Shown here: positions 41,877 through 51,350 of the stretch, in pieces | How the letters are laid out: every line of letters begins with the position of its first letter | Numbering within the stretch: position 1 is the first letter of the stretch | Assembly (NCBI GenBank): GCA_963786195.1 | Contig: CAWAYH010000010.1 | Span: 319,583-383,582 of the forward strand | Reading direction: 5' to 3' | DNA length: 64,000 nt | Source: CAWAYH01 sp963786195 | GTDB lineage: Bacteria > Acidobacteriota > Vicinamibacteria > Vicinamibacterales > 2-12-FULL-66-21 | Translations under genes and position numbers: made by a program | The notes under the pieces: model-generated | Seen by the model: the letters and a program-made list of their open reading frames with translations, nothing else | Told to the model about the DNA's origin: nothing | Databases searched by the model: none

Positions 41877-42658
41877 TCTTCCGCAAAGGTATCCCTCAGC
41901 CGATCGAAAACGAAGTACCCGAAGAGGAAAAACGCGATCGAGAGCGCGCCAAGCACGAGCAGCCAGAAACCGTGGCCGACGGGGCCAGGGAAATACAGGA
42001 TCTCCTGGTACGTGATGGCGATGTGGGTGAAGGGATTGAGGTTCAGCCACTGCATCAGGCCAGGATCGTCCGTGTACCGGTAGACGATCGGCGTGGCGAA
42101 AAACCAGAACGTCACAAGGTTCGACAGGATATCGCGCAGGTCGCGGAAGTGGACGGTCAGCGCAGACAGGAGGAGCGCGAACCCGAGCGTCAGGACGAGC
42201 TGAACGAACACGACGACCGGAAACCACGCCAGCTCGCTGAAGTAGAGCGGCATGCGGTTGTACGCGATGAACAGCAGCAGGATCGGAAGGCCGAAGAAGA
42301 AGTGGACCATGTTGGCCAGCACGGTCACGATCGGCAGGACCTCCGCCGGAAACAGCACCTTCTTGATCAGATTCCCGCCCGAGATGAGCGCCCCCGAAGA
42401 CTCGAGGAGCGACGAGGAGAACCACGTCCACGGCAGGATGCCGCAGAACAGGAACACTTCGTACGGCGGCAAATTGTCCGGGGGGCGCTTGAGGAAGTAC
42501 TTGAAGACGACCGAGTACACCAACAGCAGCAGCAGCGGGTTGATGAAGGACCAGAAGAACCCGAGGACCGATCCGCGATACCGCGCCTTGAGCTCCCGGG
42601 CCACCAGACTCTGAACCAGGCTGCGATACCGCACCAGCCTGGCGAGATTACGGAGCAT
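41870..42658 (-). CDS. wzm: Polysaccharide ABC exporter permease (Wzm/ABC-2 type)
   Basis: The 262-residue permease starts at the ATG at 42658 (MLRNLARLVRYRSLVQSLV). It has LKARYRGSVLGFFWSFINPLL, the conserved ABC-2 entry, and six hydrophobic segments including VFLFCGILPWTWFSSSLLE, HFFFGLPILLLFI and HFRDLRDILSNLVTFWFFATP. It exports polysaccharide across the inner membrane with the ATPase at 40425. Its start overlaps the PP2C stop by 11 bases; an in-frame ATG at 42706 is less likely. Confidence 0.93.
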   Translation of the reverse strand: MLRNLARLVRYRSLVQSLVARELKARYRGSVLGFFWSFINPLLLLLVYSVVFKYFLKRPPDNLPPYEVFLFCGILPWTWFSSSLLESSGALISGGNLIKKVLFPAEVLPIVTVLANMVHFFFGLPILLLFIAYNRMPLYFSELAWFPVVVFVQLVLTLGFALLLSALTVHFRDLRDILSNLVTFWFFATPIVYRYTDDPGLMQWLNLNPFTHIAITYQEILYFPGPVGHGFWLLVLGALSIAFFLFGYFVFDRLRDTFAEEV

Positions 42659-43436
42659 CGACCTGCAGAACGAGCGTCGTGATGTTATCCGGACCGCCGC
42701 CGGCATTGGCCGCCGTGATCAGCGCGTCGCAGATCTGTTCGAGAGAGAGGTTCGGGTCGCCGAGGATCTCGGTGATCTGCTGATCGCCGACAACCGAGAA
42801 GAGCCCGTCAGAGCAGAGGAGGTAGCGCTCCCCACCCGCCGGCGACACTTCCGTGACGTCCACTTCCGGATCTTCGCCGCCGGACAGCGCGCGTGTGACG
42901 ACGTTGCGCCACGGGTGTTGACGTGCGGCGGTCGGGCTCATGGTGCCGGCCCGCACCTGTTCCTCGACCCAGGAGTGGTCGTGCGTAATCTGCTCGAGCT
43001 GCCCGTTCCGGAGCACGTACACCCGGCTGTCGCCGACGTGCGCGACGCACGCGGTGGCCGCGCCCGCGAGCAGCGCTGACGCCGTCGTCGCCATGCCGCG
43101 CAGGTCGCTGGAGTCGGCAATCGCCGAGGCGATGCGGCGGTTTGCGAGGCGGAAGGCCGCTTTCAGGCGGTTGGCCTCGAGGCTCAGGGACGGTTCGAAC
43201 GGGAACGGCCAGGTGCGGTTCCGGTCGGCGGTCGCCGTTTCCGCGATGAAGGCCTGGATCGCTTCGACCGCCACGCGGGACGCGACCTCTCCCGCGACGT
43301 GCCCGCCCATCCCGTCGGCCACGACGAACAACCCGATCTCGGGTCGCTCGCAGTGACTGTCTTCGTTGCTGGTCCGGCGCAGGCCCTTGTCGGAATTGAC
43401 CGCCCACCTGAACGACAGTGACGGGGTCGGGCTCAT
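42648..43436 (-). CDS. PP2C-family serine/threonine phosphatase
   Basis: The 262-residue protein has the eukaryotic-like PP2C metal motifs: RTSNEDS near the start, VVADGMGGHVAGEVAS, HVGDSRVYVL, LLCSDGLFSVVGD and GGPDNITTLVL. It reverses Ser/Thr phosphorylation by Hanks-type kinases; no kinase gene is in the window. It lies between atpC and wzm on the same strand with short gaps, so it may be transcribed with both. Confidence 0.93.
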   Translation of the reverse strand: MSPTPSLSFRWAVNSDKGLRRTSNEDSHCERPEIGLFVVADGMGGHVAGEVASRVAVEAIQAFIAETATADRNRTWPFPFEPSLSLEANRLKAAFRLANRRIASAIADSSDLRGMATTASALLAGAATACVAHVGDSRVYVLRNGQLEQITHDHSWVEEQVRAGTMSPTAARQHPWRNVVTRALSGGEDPEVDVTEVSPAGGERYLLCSDGLFSVVGDQQITEILGDPNLSLEQICDALITAANAGGGPDNITTLVLQVDAP

Positions 43437-43447
43437 GGCTTCCGCAA

Positions 43448-43906
43448 TCAGCCCTGTGTGCGGACGCGCTTCAGCGCGCCGGTTCGCTGGGAGATGCCGA
43501 CCCGGGTTGACACCTGAAGGCGGCTCAGTGACTTGGTGAGCGCGATTCGCGCGCGTTCGTAGTCGAGGTCGGATCGCGGGCGAGCCAGCCGCTCCTCGGC
43601 GCGCTTGCGGGCGGACTCCGCGCGCTCCGCGTCGATCTCCTCGGCTCGTTCGGCGAGACGCGCCAGGATCGTGACGCGGTCCGGCAGCACTTCGACGAAC
43701 CCGAACGCAATCGACAGGTACGTCTTGTCCGCGCCCTTGCGGTACCACAGCTCCCCGACGGCGAGCGCCGAGAGGAGCGGCGTGTGACCGGGCAGGACGC
43801 CGAAGTACCCTTCGGTGCCCGGAATCTCGACCTCGTCCACCTGCTCGTGGACGATGAGACGTTCGGGCGTCACGATCCGAAGATCGATGTGCGTTGGCAG
43901 AGCCAT
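43448..43906 (-). CDS. atpC: ATP synthase epsilon subunit
   Basis: The 152-residue central-stalk subunit shows the beta-sandwich start LRIVTPERLIVHEQVDEVEI, PGTEGYFGVLPGHTPLLSAL and a C-terminal helical region rich in Glu/Arg (AERAEEIDAERAESARKRAE). This helix regulates ATP hydrolysis. Last gene of the atp cluster. Confidence 0.93.
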   Translation of the reverse strand: MALPTHIDLRIVTPERLIVHEQVDEVEIPGTEGYFGVLPGHTPLLSALAVGELWYRKGADKTYLSIAFGFVEVLPDRVTILARLAERAEEIDAERAESARKRAEERLARPRSDLDYERARIALTKSLSRLQVSTRVGISQRTGALKRVRTQG

Positions 43907-43921
43907 GACTCGTCTCGCGCG

Positions 43922-45367
43922 CTATCCCTTCATCTTCTCGGCCTTCTCCACGGCCTCTTCGATCGTGCCGACCATGTAGAACGCCTGTTCCGGCAGGTGA
44001 TCCCACTTGCCGTCCGCGATCTCGCGGAAGCTCCTCACGGTCTCGGCGATGGGCACGTACTTCCCGGCGAAGCCGGTGAACTGCTCGGCGACGAAAAACG
44101 GCTGCGACAGGAAGCGCTGGATGCGGCGGGCGCGGCCGACCGTCAGTTTATCCTCTTCCGACAACTCGTCGATGCCGAGGATCGCGATGATGTCCTGCAG
44201 ATCCTTGTAGCGCTGGAGCACCTGTTTGACCGCGCGGGCGACGTTGTAGTGCTCGTCGCCGATGATGCGGGCATCGAGGATGCGCGACGTCGACGCGAGC
44301 GGATCGACGGCCGGGTAGATGCCGAGCTCGACGATCGCGCGCGACAAGTTCGTCGTCGCGTCCAGGTGCGCGAAGGTGGTCGCCGGCGCCGGGTCGGTGT
44401 AGTCGTCGGCCGGCACGTAGATCGCCTGGACCGAGGTGATCGATCCGTTCTTGGTCGACGTGATCCGTTCCTGCAGCTCGCCCATCTCGGTCAGCAGCGT
44501 CGGCTGGTAGCCGACCGCGGACGGCATGCGGCCGAGGAGCGCGGAGACTTCCGAGCCCGCCTGCGTGAACCGGAAGATGTTGTCGATGAAGAGGAGGACG
44601 TCCTTCTTCTCGGCGTCGCGGAAGTACTCGGCGACGGTCAGGCCGCTCAGCGCGACCCGCAGCCGCGCACCGGGTGGCTCCGTCATCTGGCCGTAGACCA
44701 GCGCGGCGCGCGACTTCGACATGTCCTCCATGTTGATGACGCCGCTCTCCTGGAACTCCAGCCAGAGGTCGTTGCCTTCGCGCGTGCGCTCGCCAACGCC
44801 GGCGAAGACCGACACGCCGCCGTGCTTCAGCGCGACGTTGTGAATCAGCTCCTGGATGATGACCGTCTTGCCGACGCCGGCGCCGCCGAAGAGGCCGATC
44901 TTCCCGCCCTTGAGGTACGGCTCCAGCAGGTCGATGACTTTGATGCCGGTCTCGAACATCTGCAGCTCGGTCGACTGATCCTCGAGCGTCGGGGCGGCGC
45001 GATGGATCGACCAGTGTTCCTTCGCCAGCACCGGTCTGTCGGGGAAGTCGACCGGCTCACCGAGCACGTTGAGCACGCGCCCCAGCGTCGCCGGTCCGAC
45101 CGGCATCGAAATGGGCGCGCCGGTGTCGGTCGCCGTCATCCCGCGCTGCATGCCGTCCGTGGGCTTCATCGCGACCGTTCGGACGCGATTCTCGCCGAGG
45201 TGCTGTTCGACTTCCGCGATGACGTCGATCGTCTGCCCGGCGGTCTGGCCGGTGATGCGAACGGCGTTGTAGATGGAGGGGAGTTGCCCGCCCTCGAATT
45301 CGATGTCCACGACCGGCCCGATCACCTGCACGACGCGGCCGACGGCTGCTTGGGTTGCGACTGCCAT
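43922..45367 (-). CDS. atpD: ATP synthase beta subunit
   Basis: The catalytic 481-residue F1 subunit has Walker A GGAGVGKTV, the catalytic Glu in GERTREGNDL, ALVYGQMTEPPGARLRVALS, LFIDNIFRFTQAGSEVSALL and VYVPADDYTDPAPATTFAHL. Intact. Between it and atpG lies a 7-base tandem repeat. Confidence 0.97.
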   Translation of the reverse strand: MAVATQAAVGRVVQVIGPVVDIEFEGGQLPSIYNAVRITGQTAGQTIDVIAEVEQHLGENRVRTVAMKPTDGMQRGMTATDTGAPISMPVGPATLGRVLNVLGEPVDFPDRPVLAKEHWSIHRAAPTLEDQSTELQMFETGIKVIDLLEPYLKGGKIGLFGGAGVGKTVIIQELIHNVALKHGGVSVFAGVGERTREGNDLWLEFQESGVINMEDMSKSRAALVYGQMTEPPGARLRVALSGLTVAEYFRDAEKKDVLLFIDNIFRFTQAGSEVSALLGRMPSAVGYQPTLLTEMGELQERITSTKNGSITSVQAIYVPADDYTDPAPATTFAHLDATTNLSRAIVELGIYPAVDPLASTSRILDARIIGDEHYNVARAVKQVLQRYKDLQDIIAILGIDELSEEDKLTVGRARRIQRFLSQPFFVAEQFTGFAGKYVPIAETVRSFREIADGKWDHLPEQAFYMVGTIEEAVEKAEKMKG

Positions 45368-45372
45368 GTTTG

Positions 45373-45421
45373 ACTAACTCCTAGCTCCTAGCTCCTAGCT
45401 CCTGACTCCTGACTCCTAGCT
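45373..45421. repeat. Seven tandem copies of a 7-base unit
   Basis: CTCCTAG/CTCCTGA-type heptamers (CTAACTC, CTAGCTC x3, CTGACTC x2, CTAGCTC) run without a break from just before atpD to the last codons of atpG. A simple tandem array in an operon spacer; variable copy number is likely. Confidence 0.7.
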
Positions 45422-46306
45422 CGCCTGTGCGCCTGACACCACCTCGATGATCTCGCGCGTGATGGCCGCCTGCCTCACCTTGTTCATGTGCAGCGTCAGC
45501 TGATCGATCATCTCGGACGCGTTGTTCGACGCGGCGTCCATGGCCGTCATGCGCGCGGCGTGTTCCGCCGCGGCGGATTCCAGCAGCGCGCGAAAGATCT
45601 GCACTTCGACGTATCGCGGCAGCAGGTTCTTGAACAGCTCCTCCGCATTGGGCTCGTACAGGTATTCGACCGGAGGCACATTCGCGGCGGCTGGCGCATC
45701 CACGGCCTCTGCGAAAGCGCCTCTTGGAATAGGCAGGAGCGGCTCGACGACGACCCGCTGCGTGAGCACGGACTTGAACTCGTTGTACACGAGCGACACG
45801 CGGTCGACCTGTCCGTCGATGTAGGCGCCGGTCGCCGCCTCGGCGATCTTCACCGCATCATCGAACTTCAGCGCGGCGAACAGGTTGATCTGCTCGTAGA
45901 GCACGTCGAATCCGCGGCGCGCGTAGTAGTCACGGCCTCGCCGGCCGATCAGACCAAGCGCCACGTGCCGGCTCGCTTTCTCGGTGATGAAACCGCCGGC
46001 TGCTTTGATGACGTTGGTGTTGAAGCTGCCGCAGAGCCCGCGGTCCGCCGTAATGATCAGCAGCAGCGCGCGGCCGCCGGCCTTCGGCGTCCGGCGCTCG
46101 TCGAGCAGCGGGTGCGCGCCGGGATCGACGCGCATCGCGAGGCTGCGGAGGACGCGATGCATCTCGTCCGCGAAGGGGCGGGCGGTCAGAATGCGTTCCT
46201 GCGCGCGACGCAGCTTCGAGGCGGCGACCATCTTCATCGCCTTCGTGATCTGCTGCGTCGACTTGACCGCGCGCACGCGCCGCCGGATATCCAGCAAAGA
46301 GGGCAT
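45416..46306 (-). CDS. atpG: ATP synthase gamma subunit
   Basis: The 296-residue rotor-shaft subunit has the N-terminal coiled coil (PSLLDIRRRVRAVKSTQQIT, KAMKMVAASKLRRAQ), LLIITADRGLCGSFNTNVIK in the middle and MTAMDAASNNASEMIDQLTL in the C-terminal helix, ending ITREIIEVVSGAQAS. Intact; 21 bases downstream of atpA. Confidence 0.97.
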   Translation of the reverse strand: MPSLLDIRRRVRAVKSTQQITKAMKMVAASKLRRAQERILTARPFADEMHRVLRSLAMRVDPGAHPLLDERRTPKAGGRALLLIITADRGLCGSFNTNVIKAAGGFITEKASRHVALGLIGRRGRDYYARRGFDVLYEQINLFAALKFDDAVKIAEAATGAYIDGQVDRVSLVYNEFKSVLTQRVVVEPLLPIPRGAFAEAVDAPAAANVPPVEYLYEPNAEELFKNLLPRYVEVQIFRALLESAAAEHAARMTAMDAASNNASEMIDQLTLHMNKVRQAAITREIIEVVSGAQAS

Positions 46307-46327
46307 GGTTCGTGTCGTTGCGTCCGC

Positions 46328-47857
<1,530 letters not shown>

Positions 47858-47918
47858 GGATGTTCCGGCCGCTCCCCTTCTTTCCCCTTAGGCCTTGCCC
47901 CTTGCCATTTCCCAGTTG

Positions 47919-48473
47919 TCAGTCCGTCGCGTTCGTCAGCGCCTCGCGCATGCGCTCGAGCTGCCGGGTGACGCTTCCGTCGTAGACGGTGCTGCCGACG
48001 CGCGTGATCGCACCGCCGATGATCCCGGGATCCACGCGCGTTTCGAGCTGCACCTGGAGGCCCGTGGCCTGCGCCAGGCCGTTTTTCAACGCGTTGACCC
48101 GATCGGCCGGCAGCGCCACGGCCGTGACGACCTCGGCGCGCACCACCTTCAAATGATCGAGCAGCCGGTTGTGATACGCCTGCGCGACGTCGGGCAGGAG
48201 CACGAGCCGATCCTTGCCCGCCAGCAGCAGCAGGAGCTTCGCCAGCTGCGGCTGAATGGTCTGCGCGCGGGCGATCAACTGCTCGACGACCGCGCGCTTC
48301 TTCGCGACCGGAATCGCCGGGTTCGTCAGCGCGCGCATCAGCGCCGCGTTCCCGGTCACCAGCGCGCTGAAGCCCGTCAGCTCCTTCTGCAGCTGCTGAA
48401 GATCCTGGCGCTCGGCCTGCGCGATGTCGAACAACGCGCGCGCATAGCGAACGGCGGCGGCGCGGCTCGTCAT
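47919..48473 (-). CDS. atpH: ATP synthase delta subunit
   Basis: The 184-residue peripheral-stalk subunit shows AVRYARALFDIAQAERQDLQ at the start and VETRVDPGIIGGAITRVGST near the C-terminus, diagnostic of F1 delta. Its ATG overlaps the atpF stop by 4 bases, as usual in atp operons. Confidence 0.95.
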   Translation of the reverse strand: MTSRAAAVRYARALFDIAQAERQDLQQLQKELTGFSALVTGNAALMRALTNPAIPVAKKRAVVEQLIARAQTIQPQLAKLLLLLAGKDRLVLLPDVAQAYHNRLLDHLKVVRAEVVTAVALPADRVNALKNGLAQATGLQVQLETRVDPGIIGGAITRVGSTVYDGSVTRQLERMREALTNATD

Positions 48474-49198
48474 TGCGCCTGCCCCACCTGCGACGTGTAC
48501 CGATCCACCAGTCGCATCTGATCTTCAGGCGTGATCGACCGGGAGATCCGGTCGCGCGCGACGGTGACGGCGAGCTGGGCGGTGAGCTCGACCAGCTCGC
48601 GACGGACGACGCGGAAGCGCGTATCGATCTCGCGCCGCGTCTGCCCCAGCAGCCGCTCGCGCTCTATCGCGGCAACCTGCGCGAGCCTGACCCGCTCGGC
48701 CTTCACGTCTTCCTCGCCCTGCACTTTCAACGCGGCCAGTTCCCCCGGCAACGTCTGGAGCTTGCGCTTGATGTCGTCGAGTTGTTTCGTCGCCGCGGCG
48801 CGCATGTCCGCCGCAGCCGTCAGGTCCTGCCGGATGTGCGCGCTGCGGCCGACCAGATACGCGGCGATGGGCGACTTCAGGTAGTACACGAGGACGCCGA
48901 CGAGAATCAGGAAGTTCGTGAGCTTCGCGATCGTGTGGAGGAGGCCGCCGCCTTCCTCGTGGGTCTCCTCCGTGGCGCCGTGCTCGGCAGCCGGAGGCTG
49001 CGCGTGCGCCGGCTGCGCCGGCGGCGGCTCGTGACCCTGCGCGCCCATCGAGACCGCGCTCGCCAGACAGAGGGCGACGGTGAGGATCGCCAGAAGCCAC
49101 AGCCCGCGGATCGTCTCTCGCGCGATCACACGCGAGGGGTGCGCTGCCGACGCGGGTCGAGTCGGCGGGGCCAGGCTCTGAAGAGAATGCACACTCAT
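48470..49198 (-). CDS. atpF: ATP synthase b subunit, long N-terminal form
   Basis: The 242-residue stalk subunit has an unusual N-terminal extension: a helix resembling a signal or first membrane span (LWLLAILTVALCLASAVSM), an Ala/Pro-rich segment, then the main membrane helix (LTNFLILVGVLVYYLKSPIA). A long charged coiled coil follows (DIKRKLQTLPGELAALKVQG, AQVAAIERERLLGQTRREID). Normal b subunits are about 160 residues. It pairs with b' at 49225. Confidence 0.9.
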   Translation of the reverse strand: MSVHSLQSLAPPTRPASAAHPSRVIARETIRGLWLLAILTVALCLASAVSMGAQGHEPPPAQPAHAQPPAAEHGATEETHEEGGGLLHTIAKLTNFLILVGVLVYYLKSPIAAYLVGRSAHIRQDLTAAADMRAAATKQLDDIKRKLQTLPGELAALKVQGEEDVKAERVRLAQVAAIERERLLGQTRREIDTRFRVVRRELVELTAQLAVTVARDRISRSITPEDQMRLVDRYTSQVGQAQ

Positions 49199-49224
49199 TT
49201 ACGGAATTATCCGGAACCGTGAGG

Positions 49225-49650
49225 TCAGGACGCTTTGCGGCCGAGAATGCGTTCCGCGGCCGCGGCGCCCAGCGCGTCGGCCTCGGCCGTCAGTCGCTTG
49301 CGCGCGGCGTCCGCCTCGGCCTGGAGCTTTGCGGTCGCGTCCGCGATCGCCGCTTCGGCCTCGGCACGCGTCTGCGCGAGGATGTCCGCGCGCTCCGCCA
49401 GTGCCGCCCGGCGCATTTCGTCCATCTGTTTGTAGATCTCGGCCCGGGCCACGGTCGTCTGCTGTTCGAATTCGGCCGTCGCGGCACGCGCGTCGTTCGC
49501 CGCCTTCTCTGCCAGCTCCCGCGCCGATCGAATCGCCCCCTCGCGCGCGGCCATCGTCCGAAGCAGCGGCCGGAACAGGAGCCGGTCGAGCACGATCGTC
49601 AGCACGAGCACGAAGAAGATGACGACGAACACGGACGAATTCGGGATCAC
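49225..49650 (-). CDS. atpF2: ATP synthase b' subunit
   Basis: The GTG at 49650 follows GGAGG, deciding the start. The 141-residue product has one membrane helix (SSVFVVIFFVLVLTIVLDRL) and a charged helix rich in Ala, Glu and Arg (AEKAANDARAATAEFEQQTT). Two non-identical b subunits imply a heterodimeric peripheral stalk. First gene of the cluster here; no atpB or atpE upstream. Confidence 0.9.
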   Translation of the reverse strand: MIPNSSVFVVIFFVLVLTIVLDRLLFRPLLRTMAAREGAIRSARELAEKAANDARAATAEFEQQTTVARAEIYKQMDEMRRAALAERADILAQTRAEAEAAIADATAKLQAEADAARKRLTAEADALGAAAAERILGRKAS

Positions 49651-49739
49651 CCAAGACCTCCGGAAACCGCTGGGGGGACTCTCAGGCCGCTGGCGACGCA
49701 ACTGTGCAAAACATCAATTTATACCATTCGGAGCGCCCT

Positions 49740-49835
49740 GCGGACAACAGCCGCGGACAACATGGACAACACGGATTACCTCCACCGCGGAAACAACCTA
49801 CCACGGACAACACGGACAACACGGATAGCCACACG
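49740..49835. repeat. Degenerate ACGGACAAC/ACGGATT repeats
   Basis: Several copies of CACGGACAAC and ACGGATT are scattered through the 650-base gap between atp and selD. Together with the inverted-repeat element and the palindrome at 50205 they make this gap repeat-rich and gene-free. Confidence 0.5.
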
Positions 49836-49888
49836 GATTCGCGCACGGGCACCAAAACGAGACGAAGTCTTCAAAAACGGCGACATCT

Positions 49889-50050
49889 AGTCTCCCGGCC
49901 GCGTGATTCGTGACATAAGTCCCGGAGCGCGGCGCCCGGATGGCAAGGCGCGAGGAGCGCGCAAATCGGGAATTTGTAAGCGACGAGCAACGACGCCAGC
50001 CGGGATGCCCCGCCCGGGAGTTATGTTACGAATCACGCGGCCGGGAGACT
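49889..50050. mobile_element. 162-base MITE-like element with about 50-base terminal inverted repeats
   Basis: The left end AGTCTCCCGGCCGCGTGATT (49889 on) and the right end (to 50050) are inverted copies; the first 23 bases match perfectly and about 40 of 50 overall. The centre has a weaker second dyad and no coding potential. This is the form of a non-autonomous mobile palindrome. No clear target duplication is seen at the edges. Confidence 0.6.
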
Positions 50051-50204
50051 GGAAACTGTCTCATAAACCTGCCGCTCGTTCCACGGTGCGAGCCGGCAGG
50101 GCGAGCGAGCCACGCGACCGGCCCGCCTTCGCGCCGGAGGCGCTTCGGCGAGGTCTCGCCGGAGCTGTAGCGTAGGCGGAAGCGCGCCGGCCAGCGGCGC
50201 GCGA

Positions 50205-50246
50205 CCCTTCGACAGGCTCAGGGTCGCCCTGAGCGACGTCGAAGGG
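50205..50246. repeat. Palindrome CCCTTCGAC...GTCGAAGGG
   Basis: CCCTTCGACAGGCTCAGGG pairs with CCCTGAGCGACGTCGAAGGG as an imperfect 42-base palindrome. This motif is a widely dispersed bacterial repeat. It lies downstream of selD, where it might also help end the transcript. Confidence 0.65.
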
Positions 50247-50304
50247 CGAGAGAGCGTGTGGGGGAGTCCGAGATGAGAAGCCCCTCGGATAGACCAGTCT
50301 CGCG

Positions 50305-51340
50305 CTAGGACACCAGAAGTCGTGGTCCCGACGGAGGAACCGCGCGGCCGATTCGCGCCGCGGTCACCCCGACCCGTTCGAGCGCGGCCACTGCCTGGTC
50401 CGCGGCCGATGACGATACGGCCACCAGCAGGCCCCCGGATGTCTGCGGATCGTGTAGAAGCTGGACGAGTTCCGGGTCGACGGCGTCCGCGAACCGGACC
50501 TGGGCTCCGAAGTGCTCCGTGTTGGTGCGGCCGCCACCCGGCACGTTTCCCGCGACCAGTGGCCGGACGCCCGGCAGGAGCGGCACCTTCGCCGAGTCGA
50601 TCTCCAGCGTGCAGCCGCTCGCCGCCGCCATCTCGCACGCGTGGCCGACGAGCCCGAACCCCGTGATGTCGGTGCAGCCGTGAACGACGCTCGCCGGCAG
50701 CGACAGCAACGCGTCGCTCGCCGCGCGGTTGAGCGTCGTCATGGAGCGCATGGCGGCGTCTACCACGTCGGCTGGCGCACGATTGAATTTCAGCGCGGTG
50801 GAGACGATGCCGGTGCCCAGCGGTTTGGTGAGCACCAGCACGTCGCCGGGTTTCGCGCCGGCGTTCGACCACACCCGCGCGGGATCGATCTCTCCCGTGA
50901 CGGCATAACCAAACTTGATTTCCGTGTCCTGTACGGTGTGGCCACCGAGAAGCGCGACACCTGCCTCCTGCAGCGTCTGAAGACCACCGGCGAAGATCTG
51001 CTTTCAGGATGCCGCGGTCGGCGTCCTTCGGAAACGCGGCGATCGCGAGCGCCGTCAGGGGGCGGCCGCCCATCGCATAGACGTCGCTCAGCGCGTTGGC
51101 CGCGGCGATCTGCCCGTAGGCGAACGGATCGTCGACGATCGGCGTGAAGAAATCGACCGTCTGCACGAGCGCACGGTTTTCATCCAGCTGGTACACACCC
51201 GCATCGTCCGAGGTCCGATAGTCGATCAGGACCCGGCGATCGCTCGACGGCGGCAAATCGCCCAGCACCTGGGCGAGCTCGCCAGCGGCGAGTTTGCTCG
51301 CTCAACCGGCGCAGGCTGAGTAGTCAGTCAGCTTCTTCAT
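50305..51340 (-). CDS. selD: Selenophosphate synthetase SelD, selenocysteine-containing, one frameshift
   Basis: SelD makes selenophosphate from selenide and ATP. The ATG at 51340 follows AAAGGA. It reads MKKLTDYSACAG, then TGA (51304-51302), then ASKLAAGELAQVLGDLP, placing selenocysteine exactly at the family's catalytic Cys/Sec position (residue 13). Later motifs are VQTVDFFTPIVDDPFAYGQI, AANALSDVYAMGG, a break near 51000, LLGGHTVQDTEIKFGYAVTG, TDITGFGLVGHA and DPQTSGGLLVAV. About 344 residues. A SECIS-like hairpin follows the TGA directly. No selA, selB or tRNA-Sec gene is visible in the window. Confidence 0.9.
51273..51304 (-). promoter_or_regulatory. Bacterial SECIS-like hairpin after the selD UGA
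   Basis: Immediately after the UGA (51304-51302) the RNA can form an outer stem GCGAG/CUCGC and an inner stem CUCGCC/GGCGAG with a 3-base GCU loop. The loop G is the 16th base after the UGA. Both features fit the loose bacterial SECIS rule (G in the apical loop, about 16-37 bases after UGA), recognised by SelB. Confidence 0.7.
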
Positions 51341-51350
51341 TCGTCCTTTG

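Noticed and set aside
43784..45373. Plus-strand open frame of 529 codons
   Set aside because: Antisense to atpD, which is intact and certain.
45373..45421. CRISPR or binding-site array
   Set aside because: Heptamers are directly abutting without spacers; a simple tandem repeat.
51302..51304. TGA read as the end of parB or as a nonsense mutation of selD
   Set aside because: Both sides read as one SelD protein and the codon is at the known Cys/Sec position with a hairpin after it.
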